A DNA stretch of 64,000 nucleotides from Pseudomonas sp. ICMP22404 (GCF_006227205.1 NZ_VCNG01000010.1:62001-126000); one strand, 5' to 3'. Positions 1-8,825 are shown, counted from the first letter of the stretch. The notes: a model not told the origin generated them from the sequence alone. Program-made: numbers and translations.

Positions 1-144
1 ACGATTCCCCCTTCATCAGAGCGTCTATCCTACGCAGTCGGCGCCAGTGGGGGAACGCAACATCTGATCAGAACGTCAGAATTATCTGGCGCCTTAAAGG
101 TTCGCCCGCTAGATTCGTCAGGATTATCGATTGAAGGTTGTGCC

Positions 145-606
145 ATGAGCCCCCAGCGCGACACCCCCGAACCCTGCGAAGCCCTGTTGCTCGACAACCA
201 GGTCTGCTTCGCCCTGCACTCCACGTCGCTGATGATGACCAAGGTCTACAAGCCGTTGCTGCAAGCTCTCGGCCTGACCTATCCCCAGTATCTGGCGATG
301 ATGGTGTTATGGGAAAAAGACGGATTGACCGTCGGTGAAATCAGCACACGCCTGCTCACCGACCCCGGCTCGCTGACGCCGCTGCTCAAGCGCCTGGAAG
401 CCGAAGGCCTGCTGAGCCGCACCCGTAGCCGGGAAGATGAACGCGTGGTGATCGTCGAACTCACCGAACAGGGCCGGGCCCTGCGGGAGAAGGCCCTCGA
501 TATTCCACAGTGCATCCTTGGCGCCAGCGGCCAGACCATGGAACAGCTGAAGAAGCTGCAACTGGAACTGCAGGCGCTGCGCAGCCACTTGCAGGACAGC
601 CTGTAA
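145..606 (+). CDS. ohrR: Organic hydroperoxide sensor/repressor OhrR (MarR family)
   Basis: A 153-residue MarR-family winged-helix regulator. The family binds DNA as a dimer and releases it when one N-terminal cysteine is oxidised by organic hydroperoxides. The sensing cysteine is Cys21 in the motif NQVCF, placed as in known OhrR proteins; the helix-turn-helix and wing lie at about residues 60-105 (GEISTRLLTDPGSLTPLLKR). Further cysteines at 11 and 123 raise the possibility of a two-Cys mechanism. The target is almost certainly ohr, which follows on the same strand after a gap containing an inverted repeat and a good promoter. The ATG is preceded by GAAGG. Confidence 0.93.
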   Translation: MSPQRDTPEPCEALLLDNQVCFALHSTSLMMTKVYKPLLQALGLTYPQYLAMMVLWEKDGLTVGEISTRLLTDPGSLTPLLKRLEAEGLLSRTRSREDERVVIVELTEQGRALREKALDIPQCILGASGQTMEQLKKLQLELQALRSHLQDSL

Positions 607-667
607 CCCCATCTCCAGAGGGGCAGGTCTGCGAAGACATCAGCCCCTCTTCAACTGACCCACCGAT

Positions 668-760
668 ATCGCGAGCAGGCTCGCTCCCACAGGGAAGTTG
701 TGGTGGACGCTATTCCCGAGAACATCCCAGAACCACTGTGGGAGCGAGCCTGCTCGCGAT
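668..760. repeat. REP-like inverted repeat pair (family 1)
   Basis: Two 24-bp arms, 668-691 and 737-760, are exact reverse complements with core GTGGGAGCGAGCCTGCTCGC. They are separated by 45 bp and sit in the gap between ohrR and ohr. The same element recurs at seven other places in the window. Such paired REPs are typical of the P. fluorescens group and are moved by RAYT transposases encoded elsewhere. Confidence 0.85.
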
Positions 761-869
761 GGCGTCACTCCAGCCTCCGCTAAAAAAATTTCATCCAATC
801 AAACAGCTCTAACTCAAGGCTTTCATGGCTATTGAGTCTGAAAAGCAGGACCTCGACCAAAAATTTACC

Positions 870-898
870 TTGCGCACTAAATATTAGCGAACTATATT
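870..898 (+). promoter_or_regulatory. Probable ohr promoter with OhrR operator
   Basis: A -35-like TTGCGC (870-875) and a -10-like TATATT (893-898) are separated by exactly 17 bp. The spacer holds a near-palindrome, CGC-A-CTAA / ATA / TTAG-CG (873-889), an AT-centred repeat of the kind OhrR dimers bind. Downstream, TTAGCGCG occurs twice (913-920 and 928-935) at a 15-bp period, sharing the half-site TTAGCG. Repressor binding would occlude the polymerase. The promoter is a sequence match only and the operator assignment is inference. Confidence 0.5.
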
Positions 899-966
899 CT
901 CCTCACACCTACTTAGCGCGCAAACATTTAGCGCGATACGACCAACCCAGAAACGAGGCTCTCATC

Positions 967-1386
967 ATGCAAACTCTCTACACCGCAATCGCAACCTCCA
1001 CCGGCGGCCGTGACGGTCGTGCGATCTCCAGCGACAACATCCTCGACGTCAAACTCGCCACCCCCAAGGAGCTCGGCGGTGCCGGCGGTGCGGCAACCAA
1101 CCCGGAACAACTGTTTGCCGCCGGCTATTCGGCCTGCTTCATCGGCGCCCTGAAATTCGTCGCCGGCCAAAGCAAACGCAAAATCCCGGACAGCGCCTCG
1201 ATCACCGCCCATGTTGGCATCGGTCAGATTCCCGGCGGTTTCGGCCTCGACATCGACCTGCACATCAGCTTGCCCGGCCTGGACCAGACCGACGCGCAAA
1301 GCCTGGTGGACGCGGCTCACCAGGTCTGCCCGTACTCCAACGCCACCCGCGGCAACGTTGATGTTCGCCTGCACGTGACCGTTTAA
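967..1386 (+). CDS. ohr: Organic hydroperoxide resistance peroxiredoxin Ohr
   Basis: A 139-residue OsmC/Ohr-family thiol peroxidase that reduces organic (fatty-acid) hydroperoxides in the cytoplasm using lipoylated proteins as reductant. The catalytic pair is visible: peroxidatic Cys57 in YSACF and resolving Cys121 in HQVCPYS. Arg18 and Glu47, the partners of the reactive cysteine in this family, are also present. The ATG at 967 gives the normal family length; an in-frame extension upstream would run through the promoter and is rejected. It lies downstream of its predicted repressor ohrR and 35 bp before an esterase gene with which it may be cotranscribed. Confidence 0.96.
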   Translation: MQTLYTAIATSTGGRDGRAISSDNILDVKLATPKELGGAGGAATNPEQLFAAGYSACFIGALKFVAGQSKRKIPDSASITAHVGIGQIPGGFGLDIDLHISLPGLDQTDAQSLVDAAHQVCPYSNATRGNVDVRLHVTV

Positions 1387-1421
1387 ACCCACCGATCCGG
1401 ACCGAACCCAAGGAGATTCCC

Positions 1422-2435
1422 ATGAACACGTTCACCAAGGCCCTGACCGGCACCCTTCTCGCACTTGGCGTCAGCAGCGCCTTCGCCGACGGCATCGTCG
1501 AGCACAATACCCAGGCGTTTCTCGATGCATTGAATGCCGGCACCGGCAAGCCCCTGGAACAACTGTCGCCGAAGGATGCCCGCGCAGTACTGGTCGGTGC
1601 CCAGGCGGGGGTGAAACTGACGTTGCCCAAGGCGGATGTCAGCGAGAAGACCATCCAGGTCGATGGCCAGTCGATCAGCCTGACCATCGTCCGCCCGGCC
1701 GGGGTCAAGGGTGAGTTGCCCGTGTTCATGTTCTTCCACGGCGGTGGCTGGGTCCTGGGAGATTTCCCGACCCACGAACGCCTGGTTCGGGACCTGGTGG
1801 CGGGATCGGGTGCCGTGGCGGTGTTCGTCAACTACACGCCCTCCCCCGAGGCGCATTACCCGGTGGCGATCAACCAGGCCTATGCCGCGACGAAATGGGT
1901 GGCCGAGCATGGCAAGCAGATCAATGTCGACGGCAAGCGCCTGGCCGTGGCGGGTAACAGCGTCGGCGGCAACATGGCAGCCGTCGTGGCCTTGATGGCC
2001 AAGGACAAGGGCACGCCAGCGATCCGCTTCCAGGCGCTGTTATGGCCGGTGACCGATGCAAACTTCGAGACCGCGTCCTACAACCAATTCGCCGAGGGAC
2101 ATTTCCTCAGCAAGAACATGATGAAATGGTTCTGGGACAACTACACCACAGATGCCGGGCAACGTAACGAGATCTATGCCTCGCCGCTGCGGGCCAGCAC
2201 CGCACAACTCAAGGGCCTGCCGCCCGCGCTGGTACAGACCGCCGAGGCCGATGTACTGCGCGATGAAGGTGAAGCCTATGCGCGCAAACTGGATGCGGCC
2301 GGCGTGCCGGTCACAGCGGTACGCTACAACGGCATGATTCACGACTATGGCTTGCTCAACGTGGTCAGCCAGGTGCCGGCAGTGCGTTCGGCAATGCTGC
2401 AGGTGTCTGAAGAGTTGAAACAGCATCTGAAATGA
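1422..2435 (+). CDS. Secreted alpha/beta hydrolase (HSL/GDXG-type esterase)
   Basis: A 337-residue alpha/beta hydrolase of the hormone-sensitive-lipase group. A signal peptide (residues 1-22, cut after SAFA) suggests a periplasmic or secreted enzyme. The oxyanion motif HGGGW is at 106-110, the nucleophile Ser180 lies in GNSVG, the acid is probably Asp277 in EADVLRDE, and the base is His307 in GMIHDYG. An ideal ribosome site AAGGAG precedes the ATG. It follows ohr by 35 bp without a terminator, so peroxide induction is possible. The natural substrate is unknown; a short- or medium-chain ester or lactone is likely from the family. Confidence 0.85.
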   Translation: MNTFTKALTGTLLALGVSSAFADGIVEHNTQAFLDALNAGTGKPLEQLSPKDARAVLVGAQAGVKLTLPKADVSEKTIQVDGQSISLTIVRPAGVKGELPVFMFFHGGGWVLGDFPTHERLVRDLVAGSGAVAVFVNYTPSPEAHYPVAINQAYAATKWVAEHGKQINVDGKRLAVAGNSVGGNMAAVVALMAKDKGTPAIRFQALLWPVTDANFETASYNQFAEGHFLSKNMMKWFWDNYTTDAGQRNEIYASPLRASTAQLKGLPPALVQTAEADVLRDEGEAYARKLDAAGVPVTAVRYNGMIHDYGLLNVVSQVPAVRSAMLQVSEELKQHLK

Positions 2436-2472
2436 AGGATGGCGAGGGGACTGACAGGCCCCCGCAGAAATG

Positions 2473-2508
2473 AAAAAGCCCGACTCAATGGTCGGGCTTT
2501 TTTTTCAT
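2473..2508. terminator. Bidirectional rho-independent terminator (hydrolase / efp)
   Basis: The stem AAAGCCCGAC / GTCGGGCTTT has a 6-base loop, a T-run on the plus side and an A-run on the minus side. It lies between the convergent hydrolase gene and efp and can serve both. Confidence 0.9.
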
Positions 2509-2522
2509 ACACAAGACTTCGC

Positions 2523-3092
2523 TTATTTAGCGCGGCCTTTGTAGGAGCCGCCTTCGCGGGTATCGATCTCGATCATGTCGCCGATTTCGATGAAGTCAGC
2601 AACCGACAACTCGGTACCGTTCTTCAGTTTGGCAGGCTTCATCACCTTGCCGGAAGTGTCGCCGCGAGCGGAACCTTCGGTGTAGTCAACCTGACGCACG
2701 ATGGTGGTCGGCAGCTCTACGGAAACCAGACGGCCTTCGAAGAACACGGCTTCGCAGACGTCGGTCATGCCTTCTTCCACGAATGGCAGAACGCTTTCGA
2801 TGTCTTCGGCGTTCAGCTCGTACATGGTGTAGTCAGTGGTGTCCATGAACGTGTAGGAGTCGCCGCTGATGAAGGACAGGGTCGCTTCCTTGCGGTCGAG
2901 GATCACGTCGTCCAGTTTGTCGTCCGCACCGTAAACGGTTTCGGTCTTGTAACCGGTCAGCAGGTTTTTCAGCTTGGTCTTCATGATCGCGCTGTTACGA
3001 CCCGACTTGGTGAATTCAGCTTTCTGAACCAGCCAAGGATCGTTGTCGATACGAATCACGGTACCGGGTTTAAGTTCTTTACCAGTTTTCAT
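2523..3092 (-). CDS. efp: Elongation factor P
   Basis: A 189-residue EF-P with the usual KOW-like N-terminal domain and two OB-fold domains. It binds between the P and E sites of the ribosome and rescues stalling at consecutive prolines. The tip of the first domain reads KSGRNSA, with Arg32 where E. coli has the lysylated Lys34. Arg32 is the residue rhamnosylated in Pseudomonas and Neisseria, matching the EarP gene 48 bp upstream. The two genes appear to form an operon (earP-efp), with the terminator at 2473-2508 downstream. Confidence 0.98.
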   Translation of the reverse strand: MKTGKELKPGTVIRIDNDPWLVQKAEFTKSGRNSAIMKTKLKNLLTGYKTETVYGADDKLDDVILDRKEATLSFISGDSYTFMDTTDYTMYELNAEDIESVLPFVEEGMTDVCEAVFFEGRLVSVELPTTIVRQVDYTEGSARGDTSGKVMKPAKLKNGTELSVADFIEIGDMIEIDTREGGSYKGRAK

Positions 3093-3140
3093 TGCGAATA
3101 TCCGAATTTGGATGGGATTTACAAAAATCTAGGCCGCGTA

Positions 3141-4274
3141 TCATATCCAATTTCCATAAAACTTCACCAGCGCCGCGGCAAGATCGGGTCGCGAGGCCTG
3201 TTCCAGACACCATGCATGGGCGTGTTCAGCCAGCACCGGCAGCTGTTCGCAGGTGGTTTTCCAGTGCCCGGACATGTCCTGACCGGCATTCCACGCCTGC
3301 CAGAGACCGCTCATCGCTTTTGCGGCAGGCTCTGCAAGCTCCTGGGTGTACAGCCTGAGAAATGCGTCGAGCTTTTCCAGATGAACGTCTTCTTCCTGTT
3401 GGTAGATATGCCAGAGGAAAGGTCGACCCGCCCATTGGGCCCGCACGAAAGAGTCTTCGCCCCGCACCGCATTGAAATCGCAGCACCACAGCAACTGATC
3501 GTACTGATCCTGACGGACGAACGGCAGCACCTGTACCGTCAGGGCGCCGCGTCGATGCAACGCACCGGCTTTGAGGTCGGCCACCCCGAGCCAACGCTCG
3601 ACATCCCCCAGCACTCGCCCTTCGGGAACCAGCACATGGGACGGCCGGGCATCGCCGGCCATCGCATCGAACCAGCTGGCCAGCCCGGCATTTTCGTAGG
3701 CGAACAGCGAAATCAGCCGCGCATCCGATGCGCGCTCGACGCCCAACCCCTGCAGGAACGTCCGTTGCGCCGCGACATCCTGTTGAAATTGCCGACGTCG
3801 CGCCAGCAACCCAGACTCACGCAGCAAGCCGCCAGTCCCCTCGCGGAAGCCGGGGAAAAAGAAATACTTCTGGACATGCCTGTATTTGACCGACGGCAAC
3901 CCGTGGCAACCGATCACCCAGTCCTCGGCACTGAGGTAATCCAGGTTCATCCACAGCGGCGTGGTCTGGCGCTCCGCCATCGCGTCCATGTAGGCTCCTG
4001 GCAACTGGCAGGCAAACGCGGCGATCACCACGTCGGCGGCATCGGCGCCCAGCCAGTCCTTGGGCCAATGGCGCACATCCACGCCTTGTTGCCATTGCTC
4101 GGCCAGCGTGACGTCGATTTCCGGACACAGCCGTTCGAAGGCTCGCAGGTCATCGACCCATAGCCGGACCGCGCAGTGGTGCTCAGCCACCAATTGCCGG
4201 GCCAGACGCCAGGTGACGCCAATGTCGCCAAAGTTATCGACGACGGTGCAAAAAATATCCCAACGCACGGCCAT
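3141..4274 (-). CDS. earP: EF-P arginine rhamnosyltransferase EarP
   Basis: A 377-residue protein of the DUF2331/EarP family, a GT-B fold enzyme that moves rhamnose from dTDP-beta-L-rhamnose to Arg32 of EF-P. The N-terminal signature (CTVVDNFGDIG) is intact, including the acidic residues Asp13 and Asp17 considered catalytic in the family. A late segment containing RGEDSFVRAQWAGRPF matches the nucleotide-sugar binding end. It lies directly upstream of efp on the same strand, as in other Pseudomonas. The substrate depends on dTDP-rhamnose genes that are not in this window. Confidence 0.95.
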   Translation of the reverse strand: MAVRWDIFCTVVDNFGDIGVTWRLARQLVAEHHCAVRLWVDDLRAFERLCPEIDVTLAEQWQQGVDVRHWPKDWLGADAADVVIAAFACQLPGAYMDAMAERQTTPLWMNLDYLSAEDWVIGCHGLPSVKYRHVQKYFFFPGFREGTGGLLRESGLLARRRQFQQDVAAQRTFLQGLGVERASDARLISLFAYENAGLASWFDAMAGDARPSHVLVPEGRVLGDVERWLGVADLKAGALHRRGALTVQVLPFVRQDQYDQLLWCCDFNAVRGEDSFVRAQWAGRPFLWHIYQQEEDVHLEKLDAFLRLYTQELAEPAAKAMSGLWQAWNAGQDMSGHWKTTCEQLPVLAEHAHAWCLEQASRPDLAAALVKFYGNWI

Positions 4275-4395
4275 TCCCGATTCCCTGTGGCAAAGCCTTG
4301 ATTGTCCCGAATAAACCGATGATGCAGAAGAGCCGACGGCGATTAATCTTCATGCGACAATCGTCGTCTATCCATGCCTTTGCCAGGAAGCAACC

Positions 4396-4782
4396 ATGCC
4401 CGAACACCCGCCCGCCCCGCGCCTCACCGCCTTGCAACTGACCGTCAGCATCGCCCTGGGCCTGTGGCTGGGATTCCTCGCCATCGTACTGACGGGCTGG
4501 CTGTTGTCGAAATTCGTCCTGGGCGAACAGCTCGCCCCGGTGGCTGCCGCCGTGCACCAACTGGCGCAACCGCCTGCCGTGCAACCGCCTCCCGAACCGC
4601 CGAATCCCATGTTCGAGCAATACCAGCAGAACCTTCAGCGCAACGAACAACGACAAGCCCTCGACCAGGCCCGCAGCAACCCGCGCAACCAATCCAACCC
4701 CAAGTGCCAGTTCTGGCTGGAGCAGGATCGGAACGCGCCGAGCGAGAAGACCCGCGCCAACGTTTTGCAATTCTGCGACTGA
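4396..4782 (+). CDS. Small membrane protein, function unknown
   Basis: A 128-residue protein with one hydrophobic segment (about residues 13-43). A Pro-rich linker (about 57-72) and a charged, Gln/Asn-rich tail with two cysteines follow (KCQFW and the final QFCD). This suggests an inner-membrane anchor with a periplasmic or cytoplasmic tail; the two cysteines could pair if periplasmic. The gene is divergent from earP and ends 2 bp before a GreA/B-like gene, so the two are probably cotranscribed. I do not recognise the family. Confidence 0.75.
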   Translation: MPEHPPAPRLTALQLTVSIALGLWLGFLAIVLTGWLLSKFVLGEQLAPVAAAVHQLAQPPAVQPPPEPPNPMFEQYQQNLQRNEQRQALDQARSNPRNQSNPKCQFWLEQDRNAPSEKTRANVLQFCD

Positions 4783-4784
4783 CC

Positions 4785-5267
4785 ATGAATAAACAGACCG
4801 TCCACCAACTGATCCTCGACAAGCTCAAGGTCGATCTCGACATCGCCGAACGCGCCGCGCAGACCGCCTACGAAACCGCGACCCACGAAGAAAATATCGC
4901 CGAGAACAAATACGACACCCTGGGCCTCGAAGCGTCCTACCTGGCCGCCGGGCAAGCCAGGCGCGTGGAGGAAATCCGCCAGGCCCTCGCACTCTGCCAG
5001 AACCTGACCCTCAGGCCCTATGACGCGCAGCGTGGCATCCAGGTGGGCACCCTGATCGGGCTGGAGGATGAGGATGGGCGCCAGCAATGGCTGTTCCTGG
5101 GGCCGGATGCCGCGGGGCTGAAAGTGTCGCTGGTGGGGCAACCGATCACGGTCATCACCCCTCGCTCACCGCTGGGCCGGGGCCTGCTGGGTAAGTTCGA
5201 AGGGGATGAAGTGGAGATCGTCGTAGCGGGCGCCCGGCAACAGTTCGCTGTCACCGAGGCGATATAG
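4785..5267 (+). CDS. GreA/GreB-family transcription factor-like protein
   Basis: A 160-residue protein with an N-terminal helical stretch containing the acidic segment HEENIAENKYDTLGLEAS and a C-terminal FKBP-like Gre domain (about 85-155). It resembles the shortened Gre-like proteins that bind the RNA polymerase secondary channel or interact with other partners. A second, bona fide greB lies at 16,955, so this copy is not the main cleavage factor. The start is set at the ATG at 4785, 2 bp after the upstream gene; longer in-frame starts would overlap that gene entirely. It converges on cysB with only 6 bp between stops. Confidence 0.75.
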   Translation: MNKQTVHQLILDKLKVDLDIAERAAQTAYETATHEENIAENKYDTLGLEASYLAAGQARRVEEIRQALALCQNLTLRPYDAQRGIQVGTLIGLEDEDGRQQWLFLGPDAAGLKVSLVGQPITVITPRSPLGRGLLGKFEGDEVEIVVAGARQQFAVTEAI

Positions 5268-5273
5268 CGACGA

Positions 5274-6248
5274 TCAGTGCACCGGCAGCTCGACGCCCTC
5301 GAACAGCTCTTCGAGCTCCTGCTTGTTGTGGCACTGAATGGCCTTGGCCATGACTTCCCGGGTCAGGTGCGGCGCGAACTTCTCGATGAAATCGCACATG
5401 AATCCCCGCAGGAAGGTGCCACGACGGAAACCGATCTTGGTCACGCTGGACTCGAACAACTCGCTGGCATCCAGCACCACCAGGTCGCTGTCGAGCTTGG
5501 CATCGACAGCCATCTTCGCCACGATGCCCACGCCCAGGCCGAGGCGCACGTAGGTCTTGATCACGTCGGCGTCGGCGGCAGTGAACACCACTTTCGGCGT
5601 CAACCCGCGATGACTGAAGGCTTCGTCGAGTTTCGAACGGCCCGTGAAGCCGAACACGTACGTCACGATGGGGTATTCGGCCAAGGCTTCCAGGGTCAAC
5701 TTCGGCAGCTTGGTCAACGGGTGGCCCTGGGGCACGGCCACGCAGCGGTTCCAGCGATAGCAGGGCATCATCACCAGGTCGCCGAACAATTCGAGGGCTT
5801 CGGTGGCGATGGCAAAATCCACCGTACCGTCAGCAGCCATTTCGGCAATCTGCATCGGCGAGCCCTGGTGCATGTGCAGCGCCACATCCGGGTATTGCTT
5901 GATGAAGTTGCTGATCACCGGAGGCAGCGCATAGCGCGCCTGGGTGTGGGTGGTGGCGATCGACAAGGTGCCTTTTTTCTCGTTGGAAAATTCCTGGGCG
6001 ATCTGCTTGATGCTTTCGACCTTGCGCAGGATCTCACCAGCCGTGGTGATGATGCGCTCACCGGCCGGGGTTACGCGGGTCAGGTGCTTGCCGCTGCGGG
6101 CGAAGACTTCGACGCCCAGTTCGTCTTCCAATAGGCGGATCTGCTTGCTGATGCCGGGTTGTGACGTGTAGAGGCTTTGTGCGGTAGCGGAAACGTTGAG
6201 GTCGTGGTGCGCCACTTCCCAGATGTAGCGCAGTTGTTGAAGCTTCAT
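5274..6248 (-). CDS. cysB: LysR-type regulator CysB
   Basis: A 324-residue LysR-family regulator with an N-terminal winged helix-turn-helix (about 1-60, QSLYTSQPGISKQIRLLE) and a periplasmic-binding-protein-like sensor domain (about 90-300). The sequence closely follows CysB, the activator of sulfate uptake and cysteine synthesis that binds N-acetylserine and responds to sulfide or thiosulfate. In Pseudomonas it also influences alternative sulfur use. The protein is full length and stands alone on the minus strand. Confidence 0.96.
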   Translation of the reverse strand: MKLQQLRYIWEVAHHDLNVSATAQSLYTSQPGISKQIRLLEDELGVEVFARSGKHLTRVTPAGERIITTAGEILRKVESIKQIAQEFSNEKKGTLSIATTHTQARYALPPVISNFIKQYPDVALHMHQGSPMQIAEMAADGTVDFAIATEALELFGDLVMMPCYRWNRCVAVPQGHPLTKLPKLTLEALAEYPIVTYVFGFTGRSKLDEAFSHRGLTPKVVFTAADADVIKTYVRLGLGVGIVAKMAVDAKLDSDLVVLDASELFESSVTKIGFRRGTFLRGFMCDFIEKFAPHLTREVMAKAIQCHNKQELEELFEGVELPVH

Positions 6249-6358
6249 ATGTATCCCTCAAAGCAGTTGGACGCCACGGGCATCAGCGGCGGTATATAAC
6301 TATATGAATGGTCGCAACAATAAATCTAGAACTTTTTATAAACTGCCATCATTTAGCC

Positions 6359-6859
6359 TCAAGCTTCGCCCTGGCGCCGACGCTGCACCAGCGGCACCAG
6401 ATAGACCGGCACCCGGGCCAACTGCAAAACCCGGGCGGCGGTCCTGCCCAGGGGCGTCTCACCACTAGCCCCCTGGCAGTGACTGCCTACGATCAGTAAA
6501 TCGACAGAGAGTTTCGCCGCCTGTTCGAGAATGACCTGGGAAGGATCGCCCTGAAACACCCTGACCGATCTGATCAGCTTCAAATCCTGCTGCCCCTCCC
6601 CCAGCTCCTCCCGGAAACTGTCGAGAACCCTCTGTTCGATATTGGCCATCACCGTATTCAGACCCTGGCGATGAAATTCGTTCAGCGCCTGCTCGTCGAG
6701 ATAGCTTTGTAACACCGATTCGGCGAACAGCCCCATCGGTTCTACCGCATGCACTACATACAACTCGGCTTCAAACGTCCGTGCCAACGCCAAGGCATGC
6801 TGCATCACATAAGGGGCATAGAGCCCCAAGTCTGTGGCGTACAGCATCGAGCGAATCAT
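6359..6859 (-). CDS. Universal stress protein, UspA family
   Basis: A 166-residue single-domain Usp protein. The start (MLYATDLG) and the late motif GSHCQGASGETPLGRTAARV fit the ATP-binding pattern G-2x-G-9x-G-S/T of the nucleotide-binding subclass, with the second part slightly altered. It probably acts as a stationary-phase or anaerobic stress survival factor. The start codon is set by a strong ribosome site (GAGGAGGTCAC directly before ATG). Gene order cysB-usp matches other pseudomonads from memory. Confidence 0.88.
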   Translation of the reverse strand: MIRSMLYATDLGLYAPYVMQHALALARTFEAELYVVHAVEPMGLFAESVLQSYLDEQALNEFHRQGLNTVMANIEQRVLDSFREELGEGQQDLKLIRSVRVFQGDPSQVILEQAAKLSVDLLIVGSHCQGASGETPLGRTAARVLQLARVPVYLVPLVQRRRQGEA

Positions 6860-6946
6860 GTGACCTCCTCGCGTGCCAGAATGGCGGAGATGGATTCAGC
6901 TTAGCAGTGCCTTGAGGAGTGCGACGGGCCCTGGAAAACGGGACAG

Positions 6947-7852
6947 TCAGGGCTTCACTTCGTTACTGATGCCATGGGGCACGTGACCGGTGGCGACTAC
7001 CTCGCGCGCCAGTTCGCAATGGCCCGTCTGGTCGTCGAAAAACACGTCGGCGGCAAAGGCTTCGAGGAACGCGGATTTTGTCAGGCCACCGAGAAACAGT
7101 GATTCGTCCAGGCGGATGTCCCACTCGCGCAAGGTCCGGATGACCCGCTCGTGGGCCGGTGCCGAACGGGCGGTGACCAGCGCCGTGCGGATCGGGCAGG
7201 CATCCTCCGGGAACTCCCGTTGCAGTGCATTGAGCGCCGCCAGGAAACCCTTGAATGGCCCACCGCGCAACGGCTCGCGGGCTGACTGCCGTTCGCTGGC
7301 CTGGAACGCCTCGAGACCACCGGTCTGATAGACACGTTCCGACTCATCGGAGAACAGCACCGCATCACCATCGAAGGCAATGCGCAGCTCCTCACTGGCA
7401 GCGCGGCTGGCACCGCCCGACAGAATGGTGGCCGCAGCGAAGCCGGCGTCCAGGGCACTGCGCACGTCTTCGGCATGGGTGGACAAGAACAGATCACAGC
7501 CGAATGCCTTGAGGTAGGGATAAGGACTGCGTCCGCCGACGAACGCGGCGCGGGAGATCGCCAAGCCATAGTGGTGGATCGAGTTGAACACTCGCAGGCC
7601 CGTGTCGGCGCTGTTGCGCGACACCAGAATCACCTCGACCCGGGCACGCCCCAGGTGCTCGTTGAGGCTCAGCAGCTTCTGCACGAGGGCGAACGCGTCG
7701 CCGGGTTCGAGGACTTCGTCTTCATGCTCGATCTGATACTGCCGATAGGCCTCGACACCTTCCGACAGATACACCTTGTGGCTTTCGCTCAGGTCGAACA
7801 GCGCCCGCGACGAAATCGCCAGCACCAGTTTGTCATCGATGTTGCTTGCCAT
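6947..7852 (-). CDS. 5'-nucleotidase (PF06189-type)
   Basis: A 301-residue protein starting MASNIDDKLVLAISSRALFDL, the signature of the 5'-nucleotidase family related to eukaryotic cytosolic NT5C1. It probably removes phosphate from nucleoside monophosphates in the cytoplasm. The HAD-like acidic motifs near the C-terminus (VFFDDQTGHCE) are present. The ATG at 7852 is preferred over an upstream start because the longer form would overlap the neighbouring panE-like gene and loses family similarity. It lies 19 bp downstream of that gene, so the two are probably cotranscribed. Confidence 0.87.
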   Translation of the reverse strand: MASNIDDKLVLAISSRALFDLSESHKVYLSEGVEAYRQYQIEHEDEVLEPGDAFALVQKLLSLNEHLGRARVEVILVSRNSADTGLRVFNSIHHYGLAISRAAFVGGRSPYPYLKAFGCDLFLSTHAEDVRSALDAGFAAATILSGGASRAASEELRIAFDGDAVLFSDESERVYQTGGLEAFQASERQSAREPLRGGPFKGFLAALNALQREFPEDACPIRTALVTARSAPAHERVIRTLREWDIRLDESLFLGGLTKSAFLEAFAADVFFDDQTGHCELAREVVATGHVPHGISNEVKP

Positions 7853-7871
7853 GTCGCTCCCCTTCGCCCGA

Positions 7872-8825
7872 TCAGCGGTTGCGCCGATCCATGAACGCCA
7901 ACGCCTGGTACAAGGCTTCCATTTTCGGCAGATCACACCCCGCCGCTTTCGCCGACGCCAATGGCCGGCCGTAGATCGCGTCCAGTTCGAGCACGCGCTT
8001 GTGGGAATAATCGTGATACATGCTCGGCCAGTAATCGGCCATCTTTTCGGTCATCGCGAACAAATACCCGGCGTAATCCGGTGCAATGTGATGTCCGCAG
8101 GCCTGGGCTCCGCGTACCACTTCGGCCATCAACGCCTGGATCAGCCCACGGCTGTGGTGGTCGGCCATCAGCGGCGTGGTGCTGGCCCCCAGCAGGACCG
8201 AAAGACCGTTGTAGGGCACGTTCCACACCAGTTTCTGCCAGCGCGCCTGTTGCAGGTCGGGCATCGCCTGGGAATCCACGCCGGCTGTCCGGAACAGCCC
8301 TGCCGCTGCGTCGACAACCGCCATGCGTTCAGCCTGGTCCCGGCATGGACCGCTGTGATAGCCGATGTTGACCGAGCCGAGGGCCTGGTGGGCGACGACA
8401 CCTGGGCCAACGCGGTGTACGCAGATCAGGCACAGGCCGCCCAACAGATGCAGCGACTCGGGCAGCAAGGGGCGAAGTTGGTCTTCGACATCGAGGCCGT
8501 TCTGCAGCAGCAGGACCTTCGCACCGTCAGCCGCCGCCTGGATGATGGCCGGGGCCAGGTCCGCGTTGCTGGTGGTCTTGGCACCGACCAGCAACCAGTC
8601 GCAGGGTGGCATGTCGACTGCGCTGCTATACGCCTGGACCGGATCGAGGCTCAAGGGCCCGTGGACCGCGCTGTCGATACGCAAGCCATTCTCGGCCACC
8701 GCTGCGAATTCGCTGCGCAATAAGAAGTGCACATCAAAACCGGCGCGCGCCAGCATGACCCCATAGAACCCGCCGATTGCCCCGGTACCGATCATCCCGA
8801 TCCTGGGTTTTACGCCTGCCTGCAT
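7872..8825 (-). CDS. 2-dehydropantoate 2-reductase family protein (PanE/ApbA-like)
   Basis: A 317-residue NADPH-dependent ketopantoate-reductase-like protein. The Rossmann motif GTGAIGGFYG (13-22) binds NADP, and the lysine in QKLVWNVPYNGLSVLLG is where PanE has its catalytic Lys. This fits reduction of 2-dehydropantoate to pantoate for coenzyme A, but pseudomonads carry several PanE paralogues and this one sits with a 5'-nucleotidase, not with panBC. The substrate is therefore uncertain. Confidence 0.8.
   Translation of the reverse strand: MQAGVKPRIGMIGTGAIGGFYGVMLARAGFDVHFLLRSEFAAVAENGLRIDSAVHGPLSLDPVQAYSSAVDMPPCDWLLVGAKTTSNADLAPAIIQAAADGAKVLLLQNGLDVEDQLRPLLPESLHLLGGLCLICVHRVGPGVVAHQALGSVNIGYHSGPCRDQAERMAVVDAAAGLFRTAGVDSQAMPDLQQARWQKLVWNVPYNGLSVLLGASTTPLMADHHSRGLIQALMAEVVRGAQACGHHIAPDYAGYLFAMTEKMADYWPSMYHDYSHKRVLELDAIYGRPLASAKAAGCDLPKMEALYQALAFMDRRNR

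Noticed and set aside
832..966. N-terminal extension of Ohr by 45 codons
   Set aside because: It would translate the promoter and operator; the ATG at 967 gives the family length.
2439..4163. A 574-codon plus-strand open frame
   Set aside because: It is antisense to efp and earP, which are clear family members, and the product has no recognisable domain.
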